A stretch of 64,000 bases of DNA from the NCBI RefSeq assembly GCF_000759025.1, contig NZ_JPOS01000092.1, positions 1-64,000 on the forward strand. Reading direction: 5' to 3'. This DNA comes from Phaeodactylibacter xiamenensis (lineage in GTDB: Bacteria > Bacteroidota > Bacteroidia > Chitinophagales > Saprospiraceae). The notes under the pieces are model-generated. The model worked only from the letters and a program-made list of their open reading frames with translations, did no database searches and was not told where the DNA came from. Of the stretch, positions 27,441 to 35,438 are shown in pieces; the stretch's first letter is position 1; each line of letters opens with the position of its first letter. The translations under genes were made by a program, and so were the position numbers.

Positions 27441-27468
27441 GGCAGGGAGGAATTCCCTGCCTTTTTTT
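27441..27468 (+). terminator. Rho-independent terminator after cydAB
   Basis: GGCAGGGA / TCCCTGCC stem (27441-27448 with 27454-27461) followed by seven T residues. The next ATG is only 10 bp after the T-run. Confidence 0.88.
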
Positions 27469-27478
27469 ATTTTAGTGC

Positions 27479-27928
27479 ATGATTATTAAAGATTTCTACC
27501 CCGCCTTCCAACGCAAAGACAGCGCCGCCATGCAGGCCTGCTACGCTCCTGATGCCCGGTTTGCTGATCCGGTATTTCCCGGCCTCAACTATGAGGAGAC
27601 CTGTGCCATGTGGGCCATGCTCGTCTCTGCCGGTAAAGACCTGGAGTTGACGTTTTCGGATGTGCACCTGCAGGGCAACCGCGCCTCTGCCAACTGGCAG
27701 GCAACCTACACCTTTTCCGCAACAGGGCGGAAAATCACCAATAACATACAGGCCAACTTTGAGCTGCGGGATGGGAAAATCTACCGGGACAAGGATGAGT
27801 TCAACTTTTACCGGTGGGCACAGCAAGCCTTTGGCCTCACGGGTTACCTCATCGGCTGGACGCCCTTTTTTCAAAAAAAGGTACAGGGTTCTGCCTGCCG
27901 CAGCCTCGAAAAGTATATGGCCCGATGA
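27479..27928 (+). CDS. SnoaL/NTF2-like protein
   Basis: 149 residues. The start FYPAFQRKDSAAMQACYAPDARFADPVF, then SANWQATYTFSATGRKI and FELRDGKIYRDKDEFNFYRW, is the polyketide-cyclase/SnoaL-like fold of the NTF2 superfamily. Such proteins bind or isomerise small molecules; the substrate is unknown. The ATG lies 10 bp after the T-run of the cydB terminator, so its message is either nearly leaderless or a read-through product. Its stop overlaps the next ATG (ATGA). Confidence 0.75.
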   Translation: MIIKDFYPAFQRKDSAAMQACYAPDARFADPVFPGLNYEETCAMWAMLVSAGKDLELTFSDVHLQGNRASANWQATYTFSATGRKITNNIQANFELRDGKIYRDKDEFNFYRWAQQAFGLTGYLIGWTPFFQKKVQGSACRSLEKYMAR

Positions 27929-28386
27929 CCTTCCGGCGACTTGAGCGCAGTCAATCCCTGCCTATGCCACTTCTGCTGGAGGCTGATCCGGACGAAGCAA
28001 AAGTACAGGCTTACTGCCGTACCGGCCAGGTTTGGGTTATGGAAACGGACACCATCTGCGGCGTGGCGGTGCTCCAAGCCGTGGAAGAAGAGCCTGAACC
28101 CACCGCCGAGCTTATGAATATTGCGATCAAGCCCGGGCTTCAGGGCAAAGGGATGGGAAAGCAACTGCTTAATTTTCTGATTGCTGAGGCTAAAAGGCAG
28201 GGGTTTCAACGCTTGCAGGTCGCTACTGGCAATTCCAGTATTGGGCAGCTGGCGTTCTACCAAAAAGCAGGATTCGAGCTGCTGCGCCTGGAGCGGCATT
28301 ACTTTACCAAAAACTACGCAGCGCCTATTATCGAAAATGGTATCCACTGCCGTCACCGCCTTGTCCTGGAGCTACTGCTGCCTTAA
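27925..28386 (+). CDS. GNAT-family N-acetyltransferase
   Basis: 153 residues from the ATG at 27925, which overlaps the previous stop. The acetyl-CoA loop is visible as IKPGLQGKGMGKQLLNFLI (the Q/RxxGxG/A motif), followed by LQVATGNSSIGQLAFYQKAGFELLR. The substrate (amine of a small molecule or protein) cannot be told. Translational coupling makes a joint function with the SnoaL-like protein possible. Confidence 0.8.
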   Translation: MTFRRLERSQSLPMPLLLEADPDEAKVQAYCRTGQVWVMETDTICGVAVLQAVEEEPEPTAELMNIAIKPGLQGKGMGKQLLNFLIAEAKRQGFQRLQVATGNSSIGQLAFYQKAGFELLRLERHYFTKNYAAPIIENGIHCRHRLVLELLLP

Positions 28387-28444
28387 ACATTGCTAACTCT
28401 GCGGATAACTTTGTATTTTAGCTACACACAAACCCCATTACACC

Positions 28445-29305
28445 ATGTACCACCTCCGATTCCTCACTGTCTTCGTTTGTTTGCTGTCTTTTTCATTCGT
28501 GAATGCTCAGGAAAATTGTGACACGCTGATTTTACATCCTGATCGCACCTTACTCGTATTAATTGACTCCATCGCTGATGAGAAGGTATATTGCAGAATG
28601 TGCACAGGCAAACGGAACCGAGCTCAGTCTATACCATTAAAAATGGTAGCAGACATTAAACAACATCGTGAAACCAACCCGATAGATTCCAGCCAGTCTG
28701 TTGACTTCAGGGCAATAAAAGAAGAATAAAAAAGACCAGCCCCTCCCCTTCCGGAGTGGCTTTTCACCTCAACTGCTAATAAAAAAATACAAAAGCGGCT
28801 TAAAAAGGGCATCAAAATCAAGGTGGTCTACAAGGAAGGTGGATATAAACGCACTCGTATTTCTAAATTACATGACATCACGCCCACCCATCTTATATTG
28901 GACTTGCATGGCGATGCTTTTAAAGAAATCCCTAGGGCCGACATTTTAAAGATCACCATCAAGAATAAATTTGGGTTGGCTACCGGAGTGATTGGTGGCT
29001 TAGCGTTGGGCGTGGGGTTAGGCATCGCTCTGATGATTGGTATATTATAACTGCTATCTGTTCTTTTGGTTTTTTTCTTTTCTGGCGGGCAAAGTACAAA
29101 TGTCAGTAGCGTTGAAGAGGAGACTAATCAAGTATGTGTCTGGGCTATTCTGGCCATTCTATTAGGGGTGTTTGCATTAATTGCCTCAGCACCTCCCGCA
29201 ATAAAAGCCCCATTCTCTGCAAAATGGAAAGTCCAAAAAATAACAGAAGAGATGAAACAGTCGATAGAGGATCAAAAAAAGAAGGAGGCTTCAGAATCCC
29301 TGATT
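28445..29305 (+). pseudogene. Secreted/membrane hypothetical protein with two in-frame TAA stops
   Basis: One continuous frame runs through TAA at 28727-28729 and TAA at 29048-29050 with no indel. Part 1 has a signal peptide (MYHLRFLTVFVCLLSFSFVNA). Part 2 continues after the first stop with GIKIKVVYKEGGYKRTRISKL, a strand-rich domain and a Gly-rich helix (GVIGGLALGVGLGIALMIGI). Part 3 continues the hydrophobic stretch after the second stop, then has a second helix (VCVWAILAILLGVFALIAS) and a charged tail. The parts make sense only together. The first stop could come from GAA or AAA, the second from TTA or TAT. A TAACTTTG -7 box lies at 28406-28413. I do not know the family. It runs in frame into the LytTR remnant. 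Confidence 0.65.
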
Positions 29306-29512
29306 ATGTCCTTTTTTGCTAACATCCGGCAGTTCCTGCAAAAACCTTTTCCGGAGACGGAAAGCTGGACGAAGTATTTCCGGAATATTGCTTTCATCAG
29401 CCTGTTTGTAGCGCTGTTCCTGTATGTCTTTGAGCCCTTTGGCATCTCTACTATTGAATCCGGGAAGGCTTTGACGTATTTAGTTCAGGACATAAACCGG
29501 TCAATGAGGTAA
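29306..29512 (+). pseudogene. Truncated N-terminus of a membrane LytTR-type regulator
   Basis: From MSFFANIRQFLQKPFPE the sequence reads like the start of Bacteroidota membrane-bound LytTR regulators: a short amphipathic N-terminus (Q-x-PFPE-x-x-x-W), then a first transmembrane helix (NIAFISLFVALFLYVFEPFG) and STIESGK. It breaks off after about 60 residues and ends with an unrelated tail at 29512, inside the 3' end of the convergent gene. The remaining helices and the DNA-binding domain are missing. Frame and position suggest a deletion junction near 29480. Assigned from memory of the family. Confidence 0.5.
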
Positions 29513-30018
29513 TTGGAAAATTTCACCAAATCTTCCCGGAGGCTATCTTCCTCATCACCGAAAAACTCCAGAAATTCATAGCAGCGCCCATCGTGGGTCA
29601 AAATGGCAATTGTGCCTACGAAAAGCTGATCGTAAGGGAGTACTTTGGTATTCAGCTCCGCTATGTCTTCAACATTGACCCGCCTCACCTTGAACCCTTC
29701 TTTGATCGCTATTTCCTTCGAGCTCAGTGTCGCAGACTTTTTTTGGGCTTCTTTTTCACGCTCCCGCATATTCATGTATGCTATCAATGCAGTCACGCTT
29801 AGCAAAACGGGGATACCCACTATCCGGGACCGGATATAGAAAAGGGCTATAGTACTAATTATCGCACCGATAACCGCAGTATATAGGTATAGCTGCAGAT
29901 TCCTGTTCCTGAATTTGCTTCGGGTAATGACCAATCCACCATCTTGCTGAGATGTCACTATAAAACTATGCCGCTCTAGCAGGAGCTGTATGGCACTTTC
30001 TGAGATTTGTGTTTGCAT
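29485..30018 (-). CDS. Two-helix membrane protein, unknown
   Basis: 177 residues from the ATG at 30016-30018 (MQTQISESAIQLLLERHSFIV); an ATG 18 codons upstream is less likely. A cytosolic head is followed by two helices (about residues 44-62 and 67-82) and a soluble C-terminal domain (KEIAIKEGFKVRRVNVEDIAEL, then DQLFVGTIAILTHDGRCYEFLEFFG). The pattern resembles PH-like, membrane-anchored domains but I cannot assign it. Its 3' end overlaps the truncated LytTR frame by 28 bp. Confidence 0.5.
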   Translation of the reverse strand: MQTQISESAIQLLLERHSFIVTSQQDGGLVITRSKFRNRNLQLYLYTAVIGAIISTIALFYIRSRIVGIPVLLSVTALIAYMNMREREKEAQKKSATLSSKEIAIKEGFKVRRVNVEDIAELNTKVLPYDQLFVGTIAILTHDGRCYEFLEFFGDEEDSLREDLVKFSNYLIDRFMS

Positions 30019-30176
30019 ATACAGAGGTTTAGTCCTGACGATTTCCAAAGGTAATATTTTGATTAAAATCAACTGGCTTTTCCCAATATTGGATTAAGAA
30101 CTTTTTGACAGCCCAGGTTCAATGGTAACAACAGCGTATAAACTTAGTCCAGTAGCTACCTGACCACAAAATCAAA

Positions 30177-30213
30177 TCCTGACAAACCTCACTACCCCTC
30201 CTGACAAACCTCA
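30177..30213. repeat. 15-bp direct repeats, 22-bp period, upstream of the CBS gene
   Basis: TCCTGACAAACCTCA occurs at 30177-30191 and again at 30199-30213. The spacing of about two helical turns, 57 bp before the ATG, is what a dimeric or tandem-binding regulator would need. No assignment to a regulator is possible. Confidence 0.5.
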
Positions 30214-30269
30214 TCGCAACCCGCAGGAAGCTTGCGCATCTTGCCAATACACAACTAACCAGCAGCATC

Positions 30270-30692
30270 ATGATTAAATCCATCCCCATTCCTGTAAGTG
30301 AACTGATGAGCCGGGACCTCGTGGTGCTAAAGCCAGAAGACAACCTGCAGGCCATCGAGCAGTGCTTCCGGGCTTACAATATCCACCACATTCCTGTTGT
30401 CAATGAGGAAGGGCAGCTCAAAGGGCTTGTCACCCGATCCGATTTTTCCAGGGCCAATCACCTGCTGGCTCATTTCCGGCAGGATTTCAAATCCGTACTG
30501 GTGCAGGATATTATGACCCGGCAGCTGGCTACTACAACACCCGACACACCCGTGCACGAAGTAGCCACCGTTTTTCTGTCCAACATCATGCATGCCCTCC
30601 CGGTCGTAGACGGCAACACTTTGGTAGGTATTATTACCACTCAGGACCTGCTCCGCTACCTGCTGGAACAACGCAAACAATTAACCGAATAA
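30270..30692 (+). CDS. CBS-domain pair protein
   Basis: 140 residues, two CBS motifs: VSELMSRDLVVLKPEDNLQA...HHIPVVNEEGQLKGLVTRSD and VQDIMTRQLATTTPDTPV...HALPVVDGNTLVGIITTQDLLRYL. Stand-alone CBS pairs bind adenine nucleotides and adjust partner proteins. The next gene, a helical protein of 126 residues 13 bp downstream, is the obvious candidate partner. Gene order here (SulP, cydAB, CBS, persulfide dioxygenase) hints at an energy- or redox-sensing role. Confidence 0.85.
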   Translation: MIKSIPIPVSELMSRDLVVLKPEDNLQAIEQCFRAYNIHHIPVVNEEGQLKGLVTRSDFSRANHLLAHFRQDFKSVLVQDIMTRQLATTTPDTPVHEVATVFLSNIMHALPVVDGNTLVGIITTQDLLRYLLEQRKQLTE

Positions 30693-30705
30693 AAAATAAA
30701 CTGAT

Positions 30706-31086
30706 ATGGTGACGACAACGAATTCAATTGAGAAGCTCCACTTCGAACACCGTCTCTGGATGAACGAGCTGAGCTTTTTCTCCGACGAGCTCAAAATCTA
30801 CGAGCACCGTCTGGAGGACCTGGTGAACAAGAATAATGAAATGAAAGTGCTTAGCCTTTTGGAGCAGTTTCAAAATCAGTTCATCCGCCAACGTGAGGTA
30901 CTGGAAGAATTGCACCACAATATCAAAGTACACGAACAAAAAATTGGTGAAGCAATGCGCCGGGGTGAAGAAGTCCCCGCAGATCCTGACTTCCACGAGT
31001 ACATGAAGGGAGAAATGGAGTCCTACCGCAATATTTACAGTGACCTGAAGCGTAAGTTTTACGGCTTCCTGGCCAAATATTTATAG
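30706..31086 (+). CDS. Helical coiled-coil protein, unknown
   Basis: 126 residues, almost wholly alpha-helical and charged (FEHRLWMNELSFFSDELKI, later VLEELHHNIKVHEQKIGEA). No cysteine, signal or membrane segment is visible. The regular His/Glu/Lys content suggests a helical bundle, perhaps metal-binding, but no motif is clear. It shares a transcript with the CBS gene and is followed by a terminator. Confidence 0.6.
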   Translation: MVTTTNSIEKLHFEHRLWMNELSFFSDELKIYEHRLEDLVNKNNEMKVLSLLEQFQNQFIRQREVLEELHHNIKVHEQKIGEAMRRGEEVPADPDFHEYMKGEMESYRNIYSDLKRKFYGFLAKYL

Positions 31087-31128
31087 CCAGCCAACCTGAC
31101 AACATTTAAAACCAGCGAAACCAAACCA

Positions 31129-31164
31129 AGCCTGCTGCAGCAACATTTGCAGCAGGCTTTTTTT
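31129..31164 (+). terminator. Rho-independent terminator after the CBS operon
   Basis: Perfect 11-bp stem AGCCTGCTGCA / TGCAGCAGGCT (31129-31139 with 31148-31158) followed by a T-run to 31164. Confidence 0.9.
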
Positions 31165-31175
31165 GCCTGCCTAAT

Positions 31176-31221
31176 TTGTGACGCCCGTCACTGACCTCAT
31201 GCTCATCCTCCCTTAACTTTG
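31176..31221 (+). promoter_or_regulatory. Crp/Fnr-type site plus -7 box before the persulfide dioxygenase gene
   Basis: TTGTGACGCCCGTCACTG at 31176-31193 (core GTGA-N6-TCAC) and TAACTTTG at 31214-31221. The palindrome centre is 33 bp from the -7 centre, identical to the sulP promoter, and no -33 TTG is needed, which fits an activator-dependent promoter. It lies directly after the CBS terminator. Confidence 0.7.
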
Positions 31222-31265
31222 TAGTGTTATTTATTTAAACCGAACACTAAAAATTCTCGATAAAC

Positions 31266-32717
31266 ATGAAAGTCGAACAGATTTATACCGGGTGCCTTGC
31301 AGAAGCCGCTTACTACATTGAAAGCGACGGCGAAGCAGCCATCATTGACCCATTGCGTGAAACCAAACCCTACCTTGACAAACTGCGCGAGGAAGGGGCA
31401 GAACTGAAGTATATTTTCGAAACCCACTTCCACGCAGACTTTGTTTCCGGGCACATCGACCTGGCGAAAAAAACCGGTGCCACCATCGTTTACGGCCCGA
31501 AAGCAGAAACCGCTTTCGATAAGCATATGGCTACTGATGGCGAAGAGATCAAACTGGGTAAGCTGACCATCAAGGTCCTCCACACCCCAGGCCACACCCC
31601 GGAAAGCACCACCTTCCTGCTTATTGATGAGAAAGGAAAGGAACACAGCATATTTACCGGCGACACCCTCTTCATTGGTGACGTAGGCCGCCCCGACCTG
31701 GCACAGAAGACTGGTGAAGTCACCACCGAAGACCTCGCAGGATGGCTTTTTGACAGTCTGCGTGAGAAAATCATGACGCTGCCCGATGAGGTCATCGTAT
31801 ATCCCGGCCACGGTGCAGGCTCTGCCTGCGGCAAGAATATGAGCGATGAAACCTGGGACACGCTTGGCAATCAGAAGAAGACCAACTATGCCCTGCGTGC
31901 CGATATGACCAAAGAGGAGTTCATCAAAGAGCTGACCGCTGGCCTGATGCCACCACCGCAGTATTTCGCCGCAAACGCGAAAATGAACAAAGCCGGTTAC
32001 GCCAGCTTTGATCAGGTGCTGGAAACTGGTGCCGTTGCCCTCGACCCCGCTTCTTTCGAAGAGGTCGTAGAACAGCATGAAGCACTCGTACTCGACACCC
32101 GCAGCGAAGCCGCTTTCCGCGAAAGCCACATCCCGAATTCCATCTTTATCGGTATCGACGGCAACTTCGCGCCCTGGGTGGGCGCTCTGATCGGCGATCT
32201 GCAGCAACCTATCGTTTTCCTCGCAGAAGCCGGCCGGGAAGAAGAAGTGGTGACCCGTTTGGCCCGCGTAGGCTACGACAACACCCTGGGCTTCCTCAAC
32301 GGAGGTATTGATGCCTGGAAAGCCGCTGGCAAAGAAACCGATTCGGTAGAAGCCATCACCGCAGTGGAATACGCTAAGCGCCTGGCTGAGGGCGAGGTGC
32401 CCACTACGCTTGATGTGCGCAAGCCAACAGAGTTCCTCTCCCAGCATGTCACTACAGCCCGCAACTTCCCGCTGGATTATATCAACAAGAATATGAACCG
32501 GCTGGAGCGCAACGAAACGTACTACCTGCACTGTCTGGGCGGCTATCGCTCCCTGATCACCGCTTCCATCCTCAAAGCCCGGGGCTTCCACAATTTGGTG
32601 GACATCATCGGCGGATGGCGCGCGATCGAAGCGAGTGAAGCACCGGTAACGGACTACGCTTGCCCAAGCACACTGTCACAAGACACGATTGACGAGGCGA
32701 TCAACGCCGTCGCATAA
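31266..32717 (+). CDS. Persulfide dioxygenase - rhodanese fusion (MBL fold)
   Basis: 483 residues. The N-terminal metallo-beta-lactamase domain (about 1-250) has THFHADFVSGH, HTPGHTPES, FTGDTLFIGDVGR and YPGHGAGSACG, the ETHE1/persulfide dioxygenase pattern with a mononuclear iron site. Two rhodanese domains follow (about 265-360 and 370-475). The first lacks the active cysteine; the second has HCLGGYRS with the catalytic Cys. The layout is the same as CstB-type enzymes, which oxidise persulfides to sulfite or thiosulfate during sulfide detoxification. The upstream Crp-type site suggests activation by the local regulator. Confidence 0.9.
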   Translation: MKVEQIYTGCLAEAAYYIESDGEAAIIDPLRETKPYLDKLREEGAELKYIFETHFHADFVSGHIDLAKKTGATIVYGPKAETAFDKHMATDGEEIKLGKLTIKVLHTPGHTPESTTFLLIDEKGKEHSIFTGDTLFIGDVGRPDLAQKTGEVTTEDLAGWLFDSLREKIMTLPDEVIVYPGHGAGSACGKNMSDETWDTLGNQKKTNYALRADMTKEEFIKELTAGLMPPPQYFAANAKMNKAGYASFDQVLETGAVALDPASFEEVVEQHEALVLDTRSEAAFRESHIPNSIFIGIDGNFAPWVGALIGDLQQPIVFLAEAGREEEVVTRLARVGYDNTLGFLNGGIDAWKAAGKETDSVEAITAVEYAKRLAEGEVPTTLDVRKPTEFLSQHVTTARNFPLDYINKNMNRLERNETYYLHCLGGYRSLITASILKARGFHNLVDIIGGWRAIEASEAPVTDYACPSTLSQDTIDEAINAVA

Positions 32718-32735
32718 ATAGAAAGGCCTTTTATA

Positions 32736-32769
32736 AGCCCGGCGACTTCGGTAGCCGGGCTATTTCTGT
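32736..32769 (+). terminator. Probable terminator after the persulfide dioxygenase gene
   Basis: AGCCCGGC / GCCGGGCT stem (32736-32743 with 32754-32761); the following T-run is broken (ATTTCTGTTTT), so strength is uncertain. Confidence 0.6.
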
Positions 32770-32797
32770 TTTCACAACACCAATCAATCCTATTACC

Positions 32798-33421
32798 ATG
32801 AAATCTTTACTGACTATTCTGGCCGTTGTGCTCGGTGTCTTTGCCATGAGCACGGCATGTTCGCCGTCCAAAGATTCCGAAAAAACACCAACGGAGGAGG
32901 CTTCAGCCCCTTCCACCCTGGACACTGCGCAGTACAAAAAGCAGGGGATGGAAATCGCTATGGGCACTTTCAAGGTCCTCAGCGGGCAGCTCAAAGCTGC
33001 GATGCAGGAAGGTGGTGTTAAGAATGCGGCCCAGTACTGCAACACCGTTGCCTACCCGCTGGTCGATAGCCTCTCCGGGCAATACAACGCCCAAATCCGC
33101 CGCGCCAGCAACAAAGTCCGCAATCCCAAAGATGCGCCTACCCCACGGGAACAGGAAATCCTCGATGCCTACCATGCACAGGCAGCAGCTGGTGAGCAGC
33201 CCAAACCCCAAATCCGCCAACTGGCTTCGGGTGAAATCGCTTTTTATGCCCCCATCATGATGCAAGACCTCTGCCTCAAATGCCATGGCAAGCTGGGCGA
33301 GACCCTTAAAGCCGAAGACTACGCTGTCATTCAGGAACTTTACCCTGAAGACAACGCCATCGGATATGAAGCCGGCGACCTGCGCGGTATCTGGAGCATC
33401 ACCTTCCCCGCACCGAATTAA
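32798..33421 (+). CDS. DUF3365 (Tll0287-like) haem-binding lipoprotein
   Basis: 207 residues. The signal MKSLLTILAVVLGVFAMSTAC ends in a lipobox with the acylated Cys at about 21. The mature part is a Tll0287-like domain with QYCNTVAYPLVDSL, RASNKVRNPKDAPT and a single c-type haem motif CLKCHG. Related proteins are sensor-like c-type haem proteins. Here it is a separate lipoprotein, probably periplasmic, that may carry electrons or sense gas or redox state. It follows the persulfide dioxygenase gene and precedes the DUF255 gene by 7 bp. Confidence 0.8.
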   Translation: MKSLLTILAVVLGVFAMSTACSPSKDSEKTPTEEASAPSTLDTAQYKKQGMEIAMGTFKVLSGQLKAAMQEGGVKNAAQYCNTVAYPLVDSLSGQYNAQIRRASNKVRNPKDAPTPREQEILDAYHAQAAAGEQPKPQIRQLASGEIAFYAPIMMQDLCLKCHGKLGETLKAEDYAVIQELYPEDNAIGYEAGDLRGIWSITFPAPN

Positions 33422-33428
33422 TGCCGGC

Positions 33429-35438
33429 ATGAATGAACTCCGCGACGCCATCAGTCCCTACCTCCGCCAACATGCCGATCAACCGGTGCACTGGCGATGC
33501 TGGAATGAGCGTACCCTGGCACAAGCCCGGCAGGAAGACAAACCGATCATACTAAGTATTGGGTACAGCACCTGCCACTGGTGCCATGTGATGGCCCGGG
33601 AAAGCTTCGAGGACGCTGCCGTCGCGGAATTCATGAATCAACACTTCATTTGCATAAAGATTGACCGGGAAGAACGGCCAGACCTCGACCGCCACTTCAT
33701 GCGCGCCTGCGAGGCCCTCACCGGAGATGGCGGCTGGCCCCTGCATGTTTTCCTCACCCCCGGGCAGCGCCCCTTTTACGCAGGTACCTATTTCCCTCCT
33801 CATGCCAATGCCAAACGTGCCGGATGGATGGACACCCTGCAACTTGTCGCTTATAATTTTTACCAAAACCGGCGCACTGTAGAAACCGAAGCCGACCGTA
33901 CGGCCACAAAAATGGTGCGCCTGCAGGCGGCTCCTGCCCAAACAGCTGAGCAACAGGCCACAAATAGCCAATCTTTAGGCGCCGGGCTTCAACGCCACTT
34001 CGATACCCTTCATGGTGGCTTCGGGCAAGGCAGTAAATTCCCCAATACCATGGCACTGGAATGGCTTTTGCATCAGGCCTGGTACCATTCTGACCTCAGC
34101 AGTTATCAGCATCTCCATCATTCTCTGGAGCGCATGCTTCAGGGTAGCCTGCACGATCCTGTAGGGGGCGGTTTTGCAAGGTATACCGTAGACCATGAGT
34201 GGCGGGTACCCCATTTTGAGAAAATGCTCTATGACAACGCCCTGATGGTCAGTTTACTCAGCAAATTACAGCGCTGGCAGCCCCGACAGGCTTACCTGCA
34301 GGCGATCCGGTCTGCACTCGGCTTTCTGAAACGGGAACTGCAAGCGCCTAGTGGGTTATTCTATGCTGCGCTCAGCGCAGAAACAGCGGGTATCGAGGGT
34401 GCTTTTTACACCTGGACATATGATGAACTGACCGCCCTGCTGCCCCGGGAGCCTTACTGGTTTTTTGAATATTACCACATTCGGCAGGAGGGCAACTGGG
34501 ACAACCGGAATATCCTCTATGCCAATCAGTCCGTTTCCAGCTTTGCCAACCGATTGGGGCTGTCTGAAGCCACCGTTCAGGCTTATCTGGATAGCTGCAA
34601 GGCAAAACTCTTCCGGCTTCGGGAACAACGCCCCCGTCCCGCCCGGGACGAACAGCTCCTGACCGCCTGGAACGCCCTCACTGCATCAGCTTTTCTGGAA
34701 GCCTACCTCGTTACGCAGCAGCCCGCCGACCTGCAGACCGGGCTTGCCATCCTGCAGCAACTCGAACAAACCCAGACCGATAGCGAAGGCTTACTGCTCC
34801 ATCAGCAGGGAAGCCCACACCACGCCTACCTCGACGGCTATGCTTATTACATACAGGCTTTGCTGCTTGCGCATAAAGTCACTCAGGATACCCACTGGCT
34901 TGAAGAGGCTCGAACGGCAACGGAACAAACCTATAACCTGTTCCAAAGACGCCAAAGCCCTCTGCTAAGCTTTGTTCCGAAAACACTGCAAGATGCCCCT
35001 GACCTTGCCTTTGAGGTGAGCGAAGAAGACACCCCTGCGCCCAACGCCGTTATGGCTATGAACCTGCAACAACTCGGCTTACTGCTCCACCGCCCGGAAT
35101 GGACCGACCGGAGCAGTTCCATGATAGCAGCCGCCTGTGCCCGTTTGCAGGAGCATCCCCTGCCCCATGCTACCTGGGGGCAAGCCCTGCTCGCACAGGA
35201 GCAAGGCTGGCTCGAACTGGCAGTAGTCGGCCCCGAAGCGCCTGCCCAAAGTCATGCCATCAATCAGCAGTACTGGGGTTACTACATCCTGATGAGCACC
35301 GATACGCCCACCGAGGCTTATCCACTGCTGGCCCACCGCGGTGAAGATACCCGAACTCCAATCTATGTTTGCAGGAACTATCAGTGCCAGAGACCTGTTT
35401 ACAAGGTGAGAGATATTGATCTGGTGGTCAAACACTGA
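33429..35438 (+). CDS. DUF255 thioredoxin-like / glycoside-hydrolase-like protein
   Basis: 669 residues from the ATG at 33429 (MNELRDAISPYLRQHADQPV); an earlier in-frame ATG lies inside the DUF3365 gene and is rejected. The N-terminal thioredoxin-fold domain has the family signature STCHWCHVMARESF and EERPDLD. The rest is an (alpha/alpha)6-barrel-like region of the YyaL/SPATA20 family. The biochemical role of the family is unsettled. No signal peptide is seen, so it is cytoplasmic. It overlaps the next gene's possible start by 23 bp. Confidence 0.85.
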   Translation: MNELRDAISPYLRQHADQPVHWRCWNERTLAQARQEDKPIILSIGYSTCHWCHVMARESFEDAAVAEFMNQHFICIKIDREERPDLDRHFMRACEALTGDGGWPLHVFLTPGQRPFYAGTYFPPHANAKRAGWMDTLQLVAYNFYQNRRTVETEADRTATKMVRLQAAPAQTAEQQATNSQSLGAGLQRHFDTLHGGFGQGSKFPNTMALEWLLHQAWYHSDLSSYQHLHHSLERMLQGSLHDPVGGGFARYTVDHEWRVPHFEKMLYDNALMVSLLSKLQRWQPRQAYLQAIRSALGFLKRELQAPSGLFYAALSAETAGIEGAFYTWTYDELTALLPREPYWFFEYYHIRQEGNWDNRNILYANQSVSSFANRLGLSEATVQAYLDSCKAKLFRLREQRPRPARDEQLLTAWNALTASAFLEAYLVTQQPADLQTGLAILQQLEQTQTDSEGLLLHQQGSPHHAYLDGYAYYIQALLLAHKVTQDTHWLEEARTATEQTYNLFQRRQSPLLSFVPKTLQDAPDLAFEVSEEDTPAPNAVMAMNLQQLGLLLHRPEWTDRSSSMIAAACARLQEHPLPHATWGQALLAQEQGWLELAVVGPEAPAQSHAINQQYWGYYILMSTDTPTEAYPLLAHRGEDTRTPIYVCRNYQCQRPVYKVRDIDLVVKH

